Below are positions 38,500 through 48,571 of a stretch of DNA of 64,000 bases, in pieces (within the stretch, counting starts at the first letter, position 1; each line of letters starts with the position of its first letter). Location of the stretch: positions 1-64,000 of the forward strand of contig JAKSLD010000003.1 of assembly GCA_024401395.1 (NCBI GenBank), read 5' to 3'. The translations under genes and the position numbers were made by a program. The notes under the pieces were generated by a model. It saw only the letters and a list, made by a program, of their open reading frames with translations, was not told the origin of the DNA and ran no database searches. The stretch comes from Bacteroidales bacterium. Lineage in GTDB: Bacteria > Bacteroidota > Bacteroidia > Bacteroidales > Marinilabiliaceae.

Positions 38500-38611
38500 G
38501 CGCTTTGTGGATGCCTTGTGAGTGCCTTGTGGGGACTTTGTGGGGACTTTGTGGGTTCTTTCTAGGTCCTTTCTAGTATAAGGGAAGTTCCTTGTTCATC
38601 GTAATTTTTTT
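38500..38611 (-). repeat. Dispersed 11-nt-periodic intergenic repeat, copy D (longest array)
   Basis: Seven consecutive 11-nt units on the plus strand: 38500-38510, 38511-38521, 38522-38532, 38533-38543, 38544-38554, 38555-38565, 38566-38576. They are GCGCTTTGTGG, ATGCCTTGTGA, GTGCCTTGTGG, GGACTTTGTGG twice, GTTCTTTCTAG and GTCCTTTCTAG. The core then reads on the minus strand as MNKELPLY-TAG (38599-38573). AATTCCTA motifs lie at 38399-38440. No gene is seen in 38400-38702. Confidence 0.85.
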
Positions 38612-38702
38612 AGAAAAATAGTTGTTGCGGATGTAACCTTGCGTGGCGGGTAGTCGTATAAGATAGAAAATTCAAGTTTAACCTATAAAAATCAGACGCT
38701 AT

Positions 38703-39197
38703 ATGAGAAGAGCAGCCATTCGTGAAAAGTGTATAACCATTGCGCGGAAGACGATGCGCGAAGGTTCGACTGCCAGAGTAGACGGCAGGAGTGTATTCAT
38801 CAAACGCTACCCGGGGAAGAACTATAAGATTATCATGGTTCACGTTACGAAGAAGCAACGTGCTGTGAGAGATATGTTTGCGGATGCCAATGTACTGGCG
38901 AAGGGAGACATGAGCAAGTGGAACAGAGTGAGACACTGGGAGAGATATGCCAAGAAGCACAAGAAGCTAGGAGCCTATAGGGCGGCCGTATCATTCTATT
39001 ACAAGAAGATAAGAGAGTTAGGGAGCGACAAAGCTAATGAGCAATTCGGGCAGAGAATACCAGTAGAGTTAGACAACAGAAAATTTGACACGGTAGAAGA
39101 CATGAGAGTATTCAAGAAAGAGAATATATTCTTTTGGGTAAAGTTTGACACGGTAGAAGAGTGCAGAGAAACCCTGCTAAGGCTAGCGGCGGGATAA
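38703..39197 (+). CDS. Small basic protein of unknown function
   Basis: 164 aa, strongly basic (many Arg and Lys, estimated pI above 10), with no signal peptide or membrane helix. The segments 'KFDTVEDMRVFKK' and 'KFDTVEECRETLL' near the C-terminus are an internal near-repeat 22 residues apart. I do not recognise the family. The basic N-terminal half could bind nucleic acid; this is inference. It stands alone between repeat copy D and the fhs gene. Confidence 0.6.
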   Translation: MRRAAIREKCITIARKTMREGSTARVDGRSVFIKRYPGKNYKIIMVHVTKKQRAVRDMFADANVLAKGDMSKWNRVRHWERYAKKHKKLGAYRAAVSFYYKKIRELGSDKANEQFGQRIPVELDNRKFDTVEDMRVFKKENIFFWVKFDTVEECRETLLRLAAG

Positions 39198-39203
39198 AGA
39201 AGA

Positions 39204-39242
39204 GGCAGAGATGGGCTAAGGGCAAAAAGAAAGCCCTCTGCC
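39204..39242 (+). terminator. Hairpin downstream of the small basic protein gene
   Basis: GGCAGA (39204-39209) / TCTGCC (39237-39242) and GGGCT (39213-39217) / AGCCC (39232-39236) with a small bulge. No T-run follows, so its action as terminator is uncertain. Confidence 0.4.
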
Positions 39243-39322
39243 GACGCATAAGCATCATACAGAAGGCTTTAAATCATTGATATCGTGACTATCAGGACAT
39301 AAATGAGGGGAAATTCCCTTAT

Positions 39323-40993
39323 TTATGAAAGTCCGTCTATATCGCCATTCTCATTAATAAAGATACGTTCAGCCTGAGGGCTCTTAGGGAGTCCAGGCAT
39401 ACGAAGCATATCACCAGCAATAGCTACGAGCATTTCAGAGCCAGCATTGATAACGAGGTCGCGGATATTGACAGTAAAGTTCTCAGGTACGCCATAAGCC
39501 TTAGCATCGGCAGAGAAAGAATACTGAGTCTTAGCTATACAAACAGGGAAGTTCTCATATCCCAGTTCCTTAGCGCGGTCAATCATACGCTTAGCGGCAG
39601 GAGAGAACGTCACCTCTGCGGCGCCATAGATTTCGCGAGCCACATTCTCGACCTTATTTTCGATAGATATATTATCCTCGTACATAAGATGGAGGTTAGC
39701 CGATGGCTTATTCTCGATAGTATCCACCACTACCCTAGCGAGAGGTTCAGCGCCAACGCCGCCCTCAGCGAAAGCGCCATTGACAGCGAAGCCGACGCCT
39801 ATACTCTTACAGTAATCAGATACTACGGCCAATTCCTCGTCAGTATCAGTAGCGAAGCGGTTAAGAGCCACTACTACGCTCTGTCCGAACTTCTGCATAT
39901 TAGAAATATGACGCTTAAGGTTCTTGAGGCCCTCGCGTACACCATTTACATTAGGAGTCTTGATATCCTCCACTGCTACGCCGCCGTGCATCTTAAGGCC
40001 CTGAGTTGTAGCGACGAGGACGGTGAGAGCAGGCTGGAGTCCAGCCTTACGGCATTTGATATCAAAGAACTTCTCAGCGCCGAGATCGGCACCGAAGCCT
40101 GCTTCAGTAATGACATAATCGCCGAGAGACATAGCCATTTTAGTTGCGATGATAGAGTTACAACCGTGAGCTATATTAGCGAATGGTCCGCCGTGGATGA
40201 TAGCAGGAGTATTTTCAGTAGTCTGAACGAGGTTAGGCTGGATAGCATCCTTAAGGAGGACAGCTATGGCACCAGCTACGCCCATATCCTTAACCTTGAA
40301 AGGCTTACCGTCGATAGTAATACCGAGGAGGATATTCTCGATACGGCGTTCGAGATCCTGGAGGCTAGTAGAGAGGCAAAGGATAGCCATAATCTCGGAA
40401 GCAGGAGTAATATCGAAGCCAGACTCAGCGAGAACGCCATCAGTCTTAGCGCCGAGACCCGTCACGATGTTACGGAGGTTACGGTCGTTAACATCGAGGA
40501 CACGCTTCCAAAGGATTTCGCGGAGAGCGAAGCCATCATTCTTATGTTGGTATATATAATTATCGAGCAAAGCCGATATCATATTGTGAGCAGAAGTAAC
40601 AGCGTGGAAGTCGCCTGTAAAATGGAGATTAATCTTCTCCATAGGGAGGACCTGAGCGTAACCGCCGCCAGCGGCGCCACCCTTCATACCGAAGCAAGGG
40701 CCGAGCGAAGGTTCGCGGAGAGCGACAACAGTCTTTTTGCCTATACGGTTGAGACCCAAAGCGAGGCCGATAGAGACAGTAGTCTTACCGATACCAGCCT
40801 TAGTAGGGGTAATAGCCGTCACGAGGACGAGCTTACTTTTCTTTACACGCGACTCATCAATAAGAGAAAGGGGAAGTTTTGCGATGTAATGGCCATAAGG
40901 CTCTATTACACTTTGATCTATACCGAGGCCTGAAGCGATATCATTGATATCTACGAGTTTGGCCTCACGTGCTATTTCGATGTCTGTTTTCAT
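39323..40993 (-). CDS. fhs: Formate--tetrahydrofolate ligase
   Basis: 556 aa from ATG 40993 ([12 protein letters not shown]). Makes 10-formyl-THF from formate, THF and ATP in the cytosol. The nucleotide-binding '[17 protein letters not shown]' (about residues 61-77) and '[19 protein letters not shown]' are hallmarks. An in-frame earlier start (MCYQLII, 41029) is less likely because the promoter -7 box lies at 41027-41034. An inverted repeat overlaps the promoter. Confidence 0.95.
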   Translation of the reverse strand: MKTDIEIAREAKLVDINDIASGLGIDQSVIEPYGHYIAKLPLSLIDESRVKKSKLVLVTAITPTKAGIGKTTVSIGLALGLNRIGKKTVVALREPSLGPCFGMKGGAAGGGYAQVLPMEKINLHFTGDFHAVTSAHNMISALLDNYIYQHKNDGFALREILWKRVLDVNDRNLRNIVTGLGAKTDGVLAESGFDITPASEIMAILCLSTSLQDLERRIENILLGITIDGKPFKVKDMGVAGAIAVLLKDAIQPNLVQTTENTPAIIHGGPFANIAHGCNSIIATKMAMSLGDYVITEAGFGADLGAEKFFDIKCRKAGLQPALTVLVATTQGLKMHGGVAVEDIKTPNVNGVREGLKNLKRHISNMQKFGQSVVVALNRFATDTDEELAVVSDYCKSIGVGFAVNGAFAEGGVGAEPLARVVVDTIENKPSANLHLMYEDNISIENKVENVAREIYGAAEVTFSPAAKRMIDRAKELGYENFPVCIAKTQYSFSADAKAYGVPENFTVNIRDLVINAGSEMLVAIAGDMLRMPGLPKSPQAERIFINENGDIDGLS

Positions 40994-41001
40994 CAAAATG
41001 G

Positions 41002-41057
41002 TTTGTGCTATAATAAGTTGATAGCACAAAGATAGATGTTGTCAGTGGTATTTGCAA
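41002..41057 (-). promoter_or_regulatory. fhs promoter with overlapping inverted repeat
   Basis: Minus-strand -7 box TATCTTTG (41027-41034) and -33 TTG (41055-41057) with 20-nt spacing. A perfect 10-bp inverted repeat TTTGTGCTAT (41002-41011) / ATAGCACAAA (41021-41030) with a 9-nt spacer covers the -7 box and start region, either as an operator or as a 5' mRNA hairpin. Confidence 0.65.
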
Positions 41058-41069
41058 TAGGTACAGCAG

Positions 41070-42131
41070 CTACCAAGAGCGTTTATCACTAACCGCCGCT
41101 TTAAGGACGATTACGATTGTAAGGAGAGGATAGAGCAAAGCGAACAGAATAACATGGTAGAACTTGATAGGGTACGAGAAAAAGAGTTCAGAACGACGTA
41201 ACAGTTGCAATTCGTAAGTTGTCTTAAAAAAGAAACATAATGCGGTAATCCATTGAAGATTCATAGGAAGGCAGAAAAGCAACAGCGGCCACAAGAACGT
41301 TGCGGAAAAAGTAGCCCAGCCCAAGCGAATGACATCCCTATCGGTATAACCAGACGACTTACGGAACCAGCGAGCGTGCTGATGGAAGAAAGAGCGCCAA
41401 GAAAGAGGCATAGGAGTCAGGACTACTGCGTCAGGATTCAAGCAATAATCGATATTCTTCCCCAGGCGCTTAGCCTCAGAGAGGAGAAACATATCATCGC
41501 CAGAAGCATATTGAGTGTTGGCATTATGAGAAAGAAAAAGATCTCGAGAGAAACAGATATTAGCACCATTAGCCATAGTCGGTTTTTCTGACAGAGCGCA
41601 CCCCATGGTTGCCATCTGGAGAGACAAGAAATCCAATGCGAAGAGAGATTCGCGGAGAGACCTATCTAGCGGGCAGACACCGACCGGGAGAAGAAGGAGA
41701 TCGGGGTGGCGAGCATTTATATGAGAAATGACCGATGCTTCCCACTTAGGAGAAAAGCGGCAATCGGCATCCGTAGCTAAGACATAAGGAGTATCAGCCC
41801 TCTCGACCAGCAAGCGCAAAGCGTGCTTTTTCCCTTGCGGTCCGCCATTAGACAAGACAGAGAAAAGCTGCTGCTGATTGCGAGGGAGAGCCGATATAGC
41901 CTCCGCCAACAGAGAAGCAGTATTATCTGTACAATGGTCGAGGACAAGGATTTTAGGAGAAGAGAGGAGAGCTAGAGAAGATATCAGAGAGTGGGCAGAA
42001 GAAGCCTCATTATGGAGAGCGACTCCAATGGTAATTAGACCAGAAGGGAGGGGAAAAGCATTGGCTTCGTCCGTCACCTTAGAAGGTATCAGACGAAGCC
42101 AAGTATGAATATACGATAGATATGTAATCAC
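41070..42131 (-). CDS. Family 2 glycosyltransferase, membrane-anchored
   Basis: 353 aa with a GTG start 13 bp after the HU/SPOR gene; no nearby ATG is available. GT2 fold with 'ALHNEASSAHSLI', 'LDHCTDNTAS', the DXD-like 'ATDADCRF', 'GDDMFLL' and the processive-type 'HARWFRKSSGY' (QHARW). Two to three C-terminal membrane helices. It most likely acts in cell-envelope polysaccharide or glycolipid assembly. Donor and acceptor unknown. Confidence 0.8.
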   Translation of the reverse strand: MITYLSYIHTWLRLIPSKVTDEANAFPLPSGLITIGVALHNEASSAHSLISSLALLSSPKILVLDHCTDNTASLLAEAISALPRNQQQLFSVLSNGGPQGKKHALRLLVERADTPYVLATDADCRFSPKWEASVISHINARHPDLLLLPVGVCPLDRSLRESLFALDFLSLQMATMGCALSEKPTMANGANICFSRDLFLSHNANTQYASGDDMFLLSEAKRLGKNIDYCLNPDAVVLTPMPLSWRSFFHQHARWFRKSSGYTDRDVIRLGWATFSATFLWPLLLFCLPMNLQWITALCFFFKTTYELQLLRRSELFFSYPIKFYHVILFALLYPLLTIVIVLKAAVSDKRSW

Positions 42132-42144
42132 AACCTAAGGGCGA

Positions 42145-43053
42145 TTATTCGCCTGCGTTAGTGATCCAGCTCTCTATGCGATAGTTATCTACGATTTCCT
42201 CCTGACGGCGTTCAGCTGTAGGGAGAGAGTCGTGGCTCTCTATAACTGCGAGATATTTAGTCTTGCCATTGATATCACGACGGATAGAGAATGCCTGATC
42301 GAAGCCCTTAGCCTTAAGTTTCTCGACGCGGGCATTAGCAGAAGCCTCATCGTTATAGCTACCAACGATGATATTATAGCGCTTCTCGAGAGGCTGAGCC
42401 ACAGCAACAGGTTCTGGAGCAGGCTCCTCCACCTTAGGTTCAGGTTTAACAACCACTACAGGTTCCGGTTCCTCCTCAACCTGCTCAGTACCGTAGAAAT
42501 AGTTGTAGATTACATTATCCTTATTAACTACGAAGAGGCAGATATATACACCGACGAGGAAGAGGAGAACAATGAGAGCGATGTACAACCAAGTCAGCTT
42601 CTTCTCCTCTGGGTAATAATTATTCACAGTCACGGTTGGCTCAGCAGGTTTAGGTTCTGGAGCCTCGACTTTAGGAGCCTCAGCCACAGGAGCTTCATTC
42701 TTAGGCTCCACAGACTGGTGAGGTATATCTATAATTGGGGATTTATCTTCGGTCCTAACCATATTAATATGTTCACCCTCCATAGAGAAAGAAGCTACGC
42801 CATCGAGAACTACTGTCTCGCCTGCGCTAAGTCTATTCTTAAGACCCTCTACGAAAGAAGCGATTTTAGCCTTAGCCTCATCCTCGGACAAGTTCTCGTT
42901 CTCCTTCACTACGCCGACGAGCATACCATCATCGAAAGAGAGGAACTGATTGAACATAATCTCGCCATCACCTTGAGGGCGGATGAACGCTCCGAAATCA
43001 GGTATTATGACGCGGGTATTATCCGCGATGAGTTTTTGTATATACTTTTCCAT
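42145..43053 (-). CDS. HU-like / SPOR-domain membrane protein
   Basis: 302 aa. The N-terminal roughly 100 residues ('YIQKLIADNTRVIIPDFGAF...LSAGETVVLDGVASF') match the bacterial CCDC81-like HU domain. A Pro/Glu linker, one membrane helix (about 154-173), another Pro/Glu linker and a C-terminal SPOR domain (about 225-298) follow. SPOR domains bind denuded septal peptidoglycan, so the protein could link a cytosolic HU-type module to the division site. First gene in a run with the glycosyltransferase. A -7 box TATCTTTG lies at 43091-43098. Confidence 0.85.
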   Translation of the reverse strand: MEKYIQKLIADNTRVIIPDFGAFIRPQGDGEIMFNQFLSFDDGMLVGVVKENENLSEDEAKAKIASFVEGLKNRLSAGETVVLDGVASFSMEGEHINMVRTEDKSPIIDIPHQSVEPKNEAPVAEAPKVEAPEPKPAEPTVTVNNYYPEEKKLTWLYIALIVLLFLVGVYICLFVVNKDNVIYNYFYGTEQVEEEPEPVVVVKPEPKVEEPAPEPVAVAQPLEKRYNIIVGSYNDEASANARVEKLKAKGFDQAFSIRRDINGKTKYLAVIESHDSLPTAERRQEEIVDNYRIESWITNAGE

Positions 43054-43090
43054 AATGCGTTGCTTATGAGAATATCATACGATATTTTTG

Positions 43091-43098
43091 CAAAGATA
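43091..43098 (-). promoter_or_regulatory. Predicted -7 box of the HU/SPOR gene
   Basis: TATCTTTG on the minus strand, 37 nt before the start codon, in the short gap after metH. Confidence 0.5.
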
Positions 43099-43115
43099 TA
43101 TGTAATTCTGACAAA

Positions 43116-46100
43116 TTAATACTCTCCTCTAGAAAAATAATAACCACAGACACTTGAAACAGGGGTCATCATAAGGCTTTCGGTAAGAGAGATACCTATT
43201 GAAGACTCCACATCGAGGAGATCAAAGAGGAGCCTCTTCTGTTCGTGCTCGGGGCAGATAGCATAACCTATAGCTGGGCGAATACCAGAAGGAGAGAACG
43301 TTTCCTGAAGGTATTCGCTAAGAGCCTCAGCCAGTCGGTCTGCAAGAAGCTGGAGCATCATAGCATTATAATCATCACCCTCGGCGCGGAGTTTATCCAC
43401 ATGAGGCTGGAGACCGATACCTGTTGTTCCGGCGAACATACCTATATAATCGGTACAATTGCTACTACGAGGAGCGACATACTCCGCCAGAGAGTTACCC
43501 TTAGACGAAGTATGAGGGAAATGGAGAGAACAGATAGGGTTCTTCAGCTGGCGTTTACGGAGAATAGCATTCTGGAGAGAACACTCCACACAGCCACAAC
43601 CATTAGGAGCCTCGTGGGTAGCATAGAGTTGGACATTCTCATTATCGACAGAATTACAAGGGAAGAACTCCACTACGGCGCGAGCTATTGTAAGTTTCTC
43701 GGACAGCATACGCGACAACATAGCCTTACCATCAGCTATAAGCTTATCCCCCTCAGGACCCACCTTAGTTTTCCACGCTGCGAGGAACATAGTCCAGTGG
43801 ATACGAGGGATAAGGAGGTTGAGGTCGATATTATCCAGGACCACACGAGAGACAGAAGGGACCGTTATTTTCTCCTTAGACCAATCGAACAAAGGAGCTG
43901 CAGATTCCGCATTTTGCTTAACAGTATAAACTCGCTGAGATTCCGCTGTACGGAGTTGCTCTTGATGAGACTTCAAATCATCGAGAAATTTCTGGTCCTT
44001 ATTAACAAGGCATTGAGTAACCCAAGCGCTCTTACTAGCATCCACAGTATAGACCACTGGGGCGCTATATACAGGAGCTATTCGGAGCGAAGTATGTATA
44101 TCAGAAGTAGTTGCGCCACCGATCATGACAGGAATCTTGAGACCCTCCGCTTCGAGAGCGCGACAAACATTAATCATTTCATCGAGGCTAGGAGTAATGA
44201 GGCCGCTGAGACCTATAACATCAGGATGCCATTCCTTAGCCTGGCGGACAATCTCGGAAGTCTCCACCATAACACCCAAGTCCTTCACCTCGAAATTGTT
44301 ACAAGCCAGGACTACGCATACGATATTCTTACCGATATCATGGACATCACCCTTCACGGTAGCGAAAAGCACCTTACCGGCAGACGAAGACGCCTTACCA
44401 GACGCCTGCTTCTGCGCCTCGATAGTAGGCTGAAGAATTTCCACGGCACGTTTCATTACGCGAGCCGTCTTAACCACCTGAGGGAGGAACATCTTACCCT
44501 CGCCAAAGAGAGTACCCACGTAGTTCATACCATCCATAAGAGGGCCCTCAATGATAGATATTGCGAGAGGATATTTCTCCAAAGCCTCGTGGAGGTCGGC
44601 CTCGAGGTAATCAGTAAGACCCTTCTGGAGACTATATTTCAGGCGTTCCTCCAGAGAAGAATTACGCCATTCGGCATCATGCTTAGCGGCAGGCGCGGCT
44701 CCACCAGAAGCAGCCTTAGTCTTAAGTTCCTCAGCCAGAGCGATAAGTTTCTCAGTAGCCTCTGCGGTACGATTAAGGACCACATCCTCGATATGGTTAC
44801 GGAGATTCAGGTCGATAGAATTATAATCCATCATAGCAGACGGATTGACGATACCCATATCCATACCCTCATTCACTGCGTGGTGGAGGAATACCGAGTG
44901 CATAGCCTCACGTACCAAGTTATTGCCACGGAAAGAGAAACTGAGGTTACTTACGCCACCAGAAATCTTGGCATAAGGCAGATTAGCCTTAATCCAAGTA
45001 CAAGTGCGGATGAAGTCGACGCCATAATTATTATGAGTATCGATACCCGTTGCGATAGCCAAGACATTAGGATCGAATATGATATCCTCAGGAGGGAAGC
45101 CCACCTTATTGACGAGCAGATCATAGGCGCGGCCACAAACCTCGATACGACGTTCATAGGTATCAGCCTGGCCCTTCTCGTCGAAAGCCATGACCACGGT
45201 AGCGGCGCCATACTTACGGATGACGCGAGCGTGAGAGAGGAATTTCTCCTCGCCCTCCTTCAGAGAAATACTATTAACTATAGCCTTACCCTGAAGACAT
45301 TCGAGTCCAGCCTCGATGACCTCCCATTTAGAAGAGTCGATCATGACAGGGAGACGAGCCACATCAGGTTCAGACATCAAAAGATTCAAGAAAGTGCGCA
45401 TTTCAGCCTTAGCATCAAGCATAGCGTCATCCATATTGACGTCTATGATATCTGCTCCCTGCTCAGCCTCTGCTCTAGCGATGCTTAGTGCTTCATCGTA
45501 ATTTTTTTCATTTATGAGGCGAAGGAACTTACGGCTACCCGCCACATTACAACGTTCGCCCACCTGGTAGAACGCCTTATGTTTCTTATCCACCTCCATA
45601 GGGTCGAGGCCCGAGAGGCGCATAGTATGAGAAGGTGTAGCTGGGGTATGAGGCATAATATCATCAGCCTCTGCCACGACTTTAGCTATTGCCTCAATAT
45701 GGGCAGGAGTAGTACCACAGCAACCACCCACGATATTTACCAAGCCTCGACGGAGCATCTCGTGGACATTCTCCGCCATAGTTTCAGGCGTCTCATCATA
45801 CTGCCCGAACTGATTAGGGAGGCCTGCATTAGGGTACGCACTTATGAAGCAATCGGCATTCTCGCCCAGCAATTCGATATAAGGCATCATGTCGCGAGCT
45901 CCGAACGAACAGTTGAGGCCTACAGAGAGGAGGTCGACGTGGCGAACAGCGTTAAGGAAAGCAGGGACAGTCTGGCCAGCCAAGGTACGACCACTCTTAT
46001 CGGCAATAGTTGCGCTCAGCATTATAGGGAACTCCTTAATGCCCTTCTCCTCCAATACAGCCTGTGCGGCGAAGAGAGCAGCCTTAGTATTGAGAGTATC

Positions 46101-46640
46101 GAAGATAGTTTCGATGAGGATGATATCCACGCCGCCATCAATGAGACCGCGGATCTGCTCGCCATAGGCATCGGCCAGTTCCTGGAAAGTAATAGCGCGG
46201 AAGCCCGGATTATTAACATCAGGGCTCATACTTGCTGTCTTATTAGTAGGACCCATAGAGCCAGCTACGAAGCGAGGCTTATCGGGGGTAGAATATTTGT
46301 CGGCAACATTACGAGCGATACGAGCTGCGGCGACATTCATATCATAAGCAGCAGACTCCAAGCCATAGTCGGCCTGAGAAATACGGGTACTAGAGAACGA
46401 GTTAGTCTCTATGATATCAGCGCCAGCCTTGAGGTAACGCTCATGAATTTCCTCTATGACCTTAGGCTGGGTAAGAACTAGGACATCATTATTACCCTTG
46501 ATAGGCACATGATGGTTAGCGAAGCGAGAACCGCGGAAGTCGGCCTCAGAGAGACCATATTCCTGAATAAGGCTACCCATAGCGCCATCGATTACGAGGA
46601 TGCGCTGACGCAGAATGTTGCGTATTTCGGAAAGAGTCAT
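43116..46640 (-). CDS. metH: Cobalamin-dependent methionine synthase
   Basis: 1174 aa, close to full length. Homocysteine domain with zinc ligands Cys243 and Cys307/308 ([10 protein letters not shown]), pterin-binding domain (about 350-620, '[12 protein letters not shown]'), cap and cobalamin domain with the B12 ligand motif GDVHDIGKN (764-772, His767), and C-terminal SAM-dependent reactivation domain. It methylates homocysteine with 5-methyl-THF, supplied by MetF encoded at 51211. No cobalamin riboswitch fits in the 29-bp gap after the AraC gene. A 747-codon open frame on the opposite strand is a shadow. Confidence 0.97.
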   Translation of the reverse strand: MTLSEIRNILRQRILVIDGAMGSLIQEYGLSEADFRGSRFANHHVPIKGNNDVLVLTQPKVIEEIHERYLKAGADIIETNSFSSTRISQADYGLESAAYDMNVAAARIARNVADKYSTPDKPRFVAGSMGPTNKTASMSPDVNNPGFRAITFQELADAYGEQIRGLIDGGVDIILIETIFDTLNTKAALFAAQAVLEEKGIKEFPIMLSATIADKSGRTLAGQTVPAFLNAVRHVDLLSVGLNCSFGARDMMPYIELLGENADCFISAYPNAGLPNQFGQYDETPETMAENVHEMLRRGLVNIVGGCCGTTPAHIEAIAKVVAEADDIMPHTPATPSHTMRLSGLDPMEVDKKHKAFYQVGERCNVAGSRKFLRLINEKNYDEALSIARAEAEQGADIIDVNMDDAMLDAKAEMRTFLNLLMSEPDVARLPVMIDSSKWEVIEAGLECLQGKAIVNSISLKEGEEKFLSHARVIRKYGAATVVMAFDEKGQADTYERRIEVCGRAYDLLVNKVGFPPEDIIFDPNVLAIATGIDTHNNYGVDFIRTCTWIKANLPYAKISGGVSNLSFSFRGNNLVREAMHSVFLHHAVNEGMDMGIVNPSAMMDYNSIDLNLRNHIEDVVLNRTAEATEKLIALAEELKTKAASGGAAPAAKHDAEWRNSSLEERLKYSLQKGLTDYLEADLHEALEKYPLAISIIEGPLMDGMNYVGTLFGEGKMFLPQVVKTARVMKRAVEILQPTIEAQKQASGKASSSAGKVLFATVKGDVHDIGKNIVCVVLACNNFEVKDLGVMVETSEIVRQAKEWHPDVIGLSGLITPSLDEMINVCRALEAEGLKIPVMIGGATTSDIHTSLRIAPVYSAPVVYTVDASKSAWVTQCLVNKDQKFLDDLKSHQEQLRTAESQRVYTVKQNAESAAPLFDWSKEKITVPSVSRVVLDNIDLNLLIPRIHWTMFLAAWKTKVGPEGDKLIADGKAMLSRMLSEKLTIARAVVEFFPCNSVDNENVQLYATHEAPNGCGCVECSLQNAILRKRQLKNPICSLHFPHTSSKGNSLAEYVAPRSSNCTDYIGMFAGTTGIGLQPHVDKLRAEGDDYNAMMLQLLADRLAEALSEYLQETFSPSGIRPAIGYAICPEHEQKRLLFDLLDVESSIGISLTESLMMTPVSSVCGYYFSRGEY

Positions 46641-46669
46641 GCTATTTTGCTGTTGTCTAGTGCAGAGAA

Positions 46670-47557
46670 TTAGTAAACGATACGAGAACCCTGATAAGCC
46701 TGGCGGTACTCGCTAGGAGTCAGACCCTGGTGCCGTTTGAAAACGCGGTTAAAGTTAGAGATATTATTAAAACCGCAAGCGTAGCATATTTCGCCGATAG
46801 TCTTAGTAGAGTCGACCATCATACGAGAAGCGTAGCCTATGCGGATATCATTAAGGAAGTCGATAAACGACTTACCCGTACGGCTTTTGATAAGGCGAGT
46901 GAAAGTAACAGTAGAGAGGCGGACGCTCTGAGCCACATCCTCCACCTTTATTTTCTCGGCATAGTGAGCCTTGAGGTAGTTATAGGCAGTTTCTACGCGC
47001 TCGTCAGCGAAACCGGCAGTATTCTGGGTTTGGAAAGAGACATTAGCCAGCTGGCGCTGATCGGGAGCTATAGACATAGCGTGGAGGAGGCGCATAAGCT
47101 CGATGAAAGTCTCGAAGCCCTTTTTACTAGCGAGAGTAGTCAGGATAGGGAGTACGGTCTTTATTGCATCCGGGCCGAAAACTATACCCTGAGTAGAACG
47201 GTGGAGCATATCCGAGATAGAACGGAAGAGCTGCTTATCGAGCAACGTCTTACTAAGGATATCGCCATTGAACTGGATAGTTATTTCGCGGCAAGGCTTA
47301 GAATCGTCATAAGAGCCAGGCTGCCAAGCATGGTAAAGATTAGGGCCGACAATACAAAGTTCCATATCAGTAATCTCCTCTACGCTATCGCCCATGACAC
47401 GTTGGACACCGGGAGCGTTGAGAATACAATTTATCTCATACTCAGGGTGGAAATGAAGCGGGTAAACAAAATCAGTCTTCACGCGATCGAATACCAAGAA
47501 AGTATCCTGATTATCGTTTAGAGCCGTTACCTCGCACGATATTGACGGTTGTTTCAT
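46670..47557 (-). CDS. AraC-family transcriptional regulator
   Basis: 295 aa. N-terminal cupin-like sensor region ('[17 protein letters not shown]', about 30-50) and two C-terminal helix-turn-helix motifs ('[24 protein letters not shown]' and '[20 protein letters not shown]', about 200-285). Likely responds to a small ligand such as a sugar. 29 bp upstream of metH and possibly cotranscribed. Minus-strand -7 box TACCTTTG at 47589-47596, back to back with the prmC promoter. Confidence 0.9.
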   Translation of the reverse strand: MKQPSISCEVTALNDNQDTFLVFDRVKTDFVYPLHFHPEYEINCILNAPGVQRVMGDSVEEITDMELCIVGPNLYHAWQPGSYDDSKPCREITIQFNGDILSKTLLDKQLFRSISDMLHRSTQGIVFGPDAIKTVLPILTTLASKKGFETFIELMRLLHAMSIAPDQRQLANVSFQTQNTAGFADERVETAYNYLKAHYAEKIKVEDVAQSVRLSTVTFTRLIKSRTGKSFIDFLNDIRIGYASRMMVDSTKTIGEICYACGFNNISNFNRVFKRHQGLTPSEYRQAYQGSRIVY

Positions 47558-47588
47558 ACTGTGTGCACACGTTAATTTTCCTAAGACA

Positions 47589-47617
47589 CAAAGGTAGAAA
47601 AATAATCCGTATTTTTG
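47589..47617. promoter_or_regulatory. Divergent -7 boxes for the AraC gene and prmC
   Basis: Minus strand TACCTTTG (47589-47596) for the AraC gene; plus strand TATTTTTG (47610-47617) for prmC. The plus box ends only 4 nt before the prmC ATG, which would give a nearly leaderless mRNA. Confidence 0.5.
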
Positions 47618-47621
47618 CGAT

Positions 47622-48473
47622 ATGACAAAGATTGCAGAGATAAAACGAGAAGCCGCAGAAGCGGCAGGCAGTGCAGAAGTGGCGCAATACCTTCTGGAAG
47701 ACTATTATGACTGGACGGCTACGCAAGTTATGATGGAAGGAGGGCGAGAGGTGAAGCCCGAAGAAGAGGAAGAGCTGCGGAAAATGATAGCACGTCTAAA
47801 GAGCGGCGAGCCACTACAGTATGTCACAGGGAAGGCATATTTCAGGGGAAGATATTTCAAAGTTACAGAAGCCACATTGATACCACGTCCCGAGACATCA
47901 GAACTAGTCGACTGGGTATTAGAAGAAGATACCGAGAAGGCGAAGGTACTAGATATAGGTACAGGCAGCGGCATTATAGCCTGTTCGGTAAAAGAAGGGA
48001 GGCCAGAGTGGGAAGTCACGGGGCTAGATGTATCAGAGAAAGCGTTAGAAGTAGCGAGAGAAAACGGGAAAGAGGCAGGGGTAAAATTCGTATCAGACGA
48101 CATACTAAATCTGCAAGACCAGAGCATATTAGACGAGATAGACATAGTCGTTTCCAATCCGCCATACGTATTAGAGAGAGAAAAAGAGAGTATGGAGAGG
48201 CACGTATTAGACTTTGAGCCACATCTAGCGTTGTTTGTGCCCAATGATGATGCGTTGAGATTTTACAAGAAGATAGCCGAGCTTTTGAAAGAGAGTTATG
48301 GCAGGGCAGAGAAAAAGAGAACACTATTTTTTGAGATAAATGAAGCATTTGCAGAAGAGACTATGGATATGATGAGGAGAATGGGGTATGAAGAAGTAGA
48401 ATGCAGGAGAGATTCGTGGGGAAAAGAGAGGATGGTAAGAGGGATATTAGGGAAAACAGGCAAACTTTTTTGA
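47622..48473 (+). CDS. prmC: Peptide chain release factor N5-glutamine methyltransferase
   Basis: 283 aa. N-terminal helical substrate-binding domain, then a Rossmann methyltransferase with 'VLDIGTGSGIIA' for SAM and the catalytic NPPY motif ('VSNPPYV', about residue 188). It methylates the GGQ glutamine of RF1 and RF2. The gene has unusually purine-rich codons (AGA, GAA, ATA) compared with atpD further right. Confidence 0.93.
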   Translation: MTKIAEIKREAAEAAGSAEVAQYLLEDYYDWTATQVMMEGGREVKPEEEEELRKMIARLKSGEPLQYVTGKAYFRGRYFKVTEATLIPRPETSELVDWVLEEDTEKAKVLDIGTGSGIIACSVKEGRPEWEVTGLDVSEKALEVARENGKEAGVKFVSDDILNLQDQSILDEIDIVVSNPPYVLEREKESMERHVLDFEPHLALFVPNDDALRFYKKIAELLKESYGRAEKKRTLFFEINEAFAEETMDMMRRMGYEEVECRRDSWGKERMVRGILGKTGKLF

Positions 48474-48571
48474 TTTTGCGTAAAATTACGTAGAGCCACA
48501 TTAATTATTACCACTTACTTTGCAACAGAAAAAGAAGTACTATTTACTATAAGATTACAAACAAACTAGAT

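Noticed and set aside
38500..38576. CRISPR array made of the 11-nt units
   Set aside because: Units are contiguous with no spacers and much too short; no cas genes in the window.
39689..40933. 414-codon open frame opposite fhs
   Set aside because: Antisense shadow of a highly conserved gene.
43245..45488. 747-codon open frame on the plus strand opposite metH
   Set aside because: The product has no recognisable domain and mirrors metH codon bias; metH itself is complete and well conserved.
45491..45508. TTCATCGTAATTTTTTT inside metH matches 17 nt of the dispersed repeat core
   Set aside because: It lies in the conserved metH reading frame (codes for EKNYDEA on the minus strand) and has neither palindrome nor 11-nt array, so I treat it as coincidence helped by the A-rich core.
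46641..46669. Cobalamin riboswitch upstream of metH
   Set aside because: The gap is only 29 bp and metH follows the AraC gene closely; no room for the fold.
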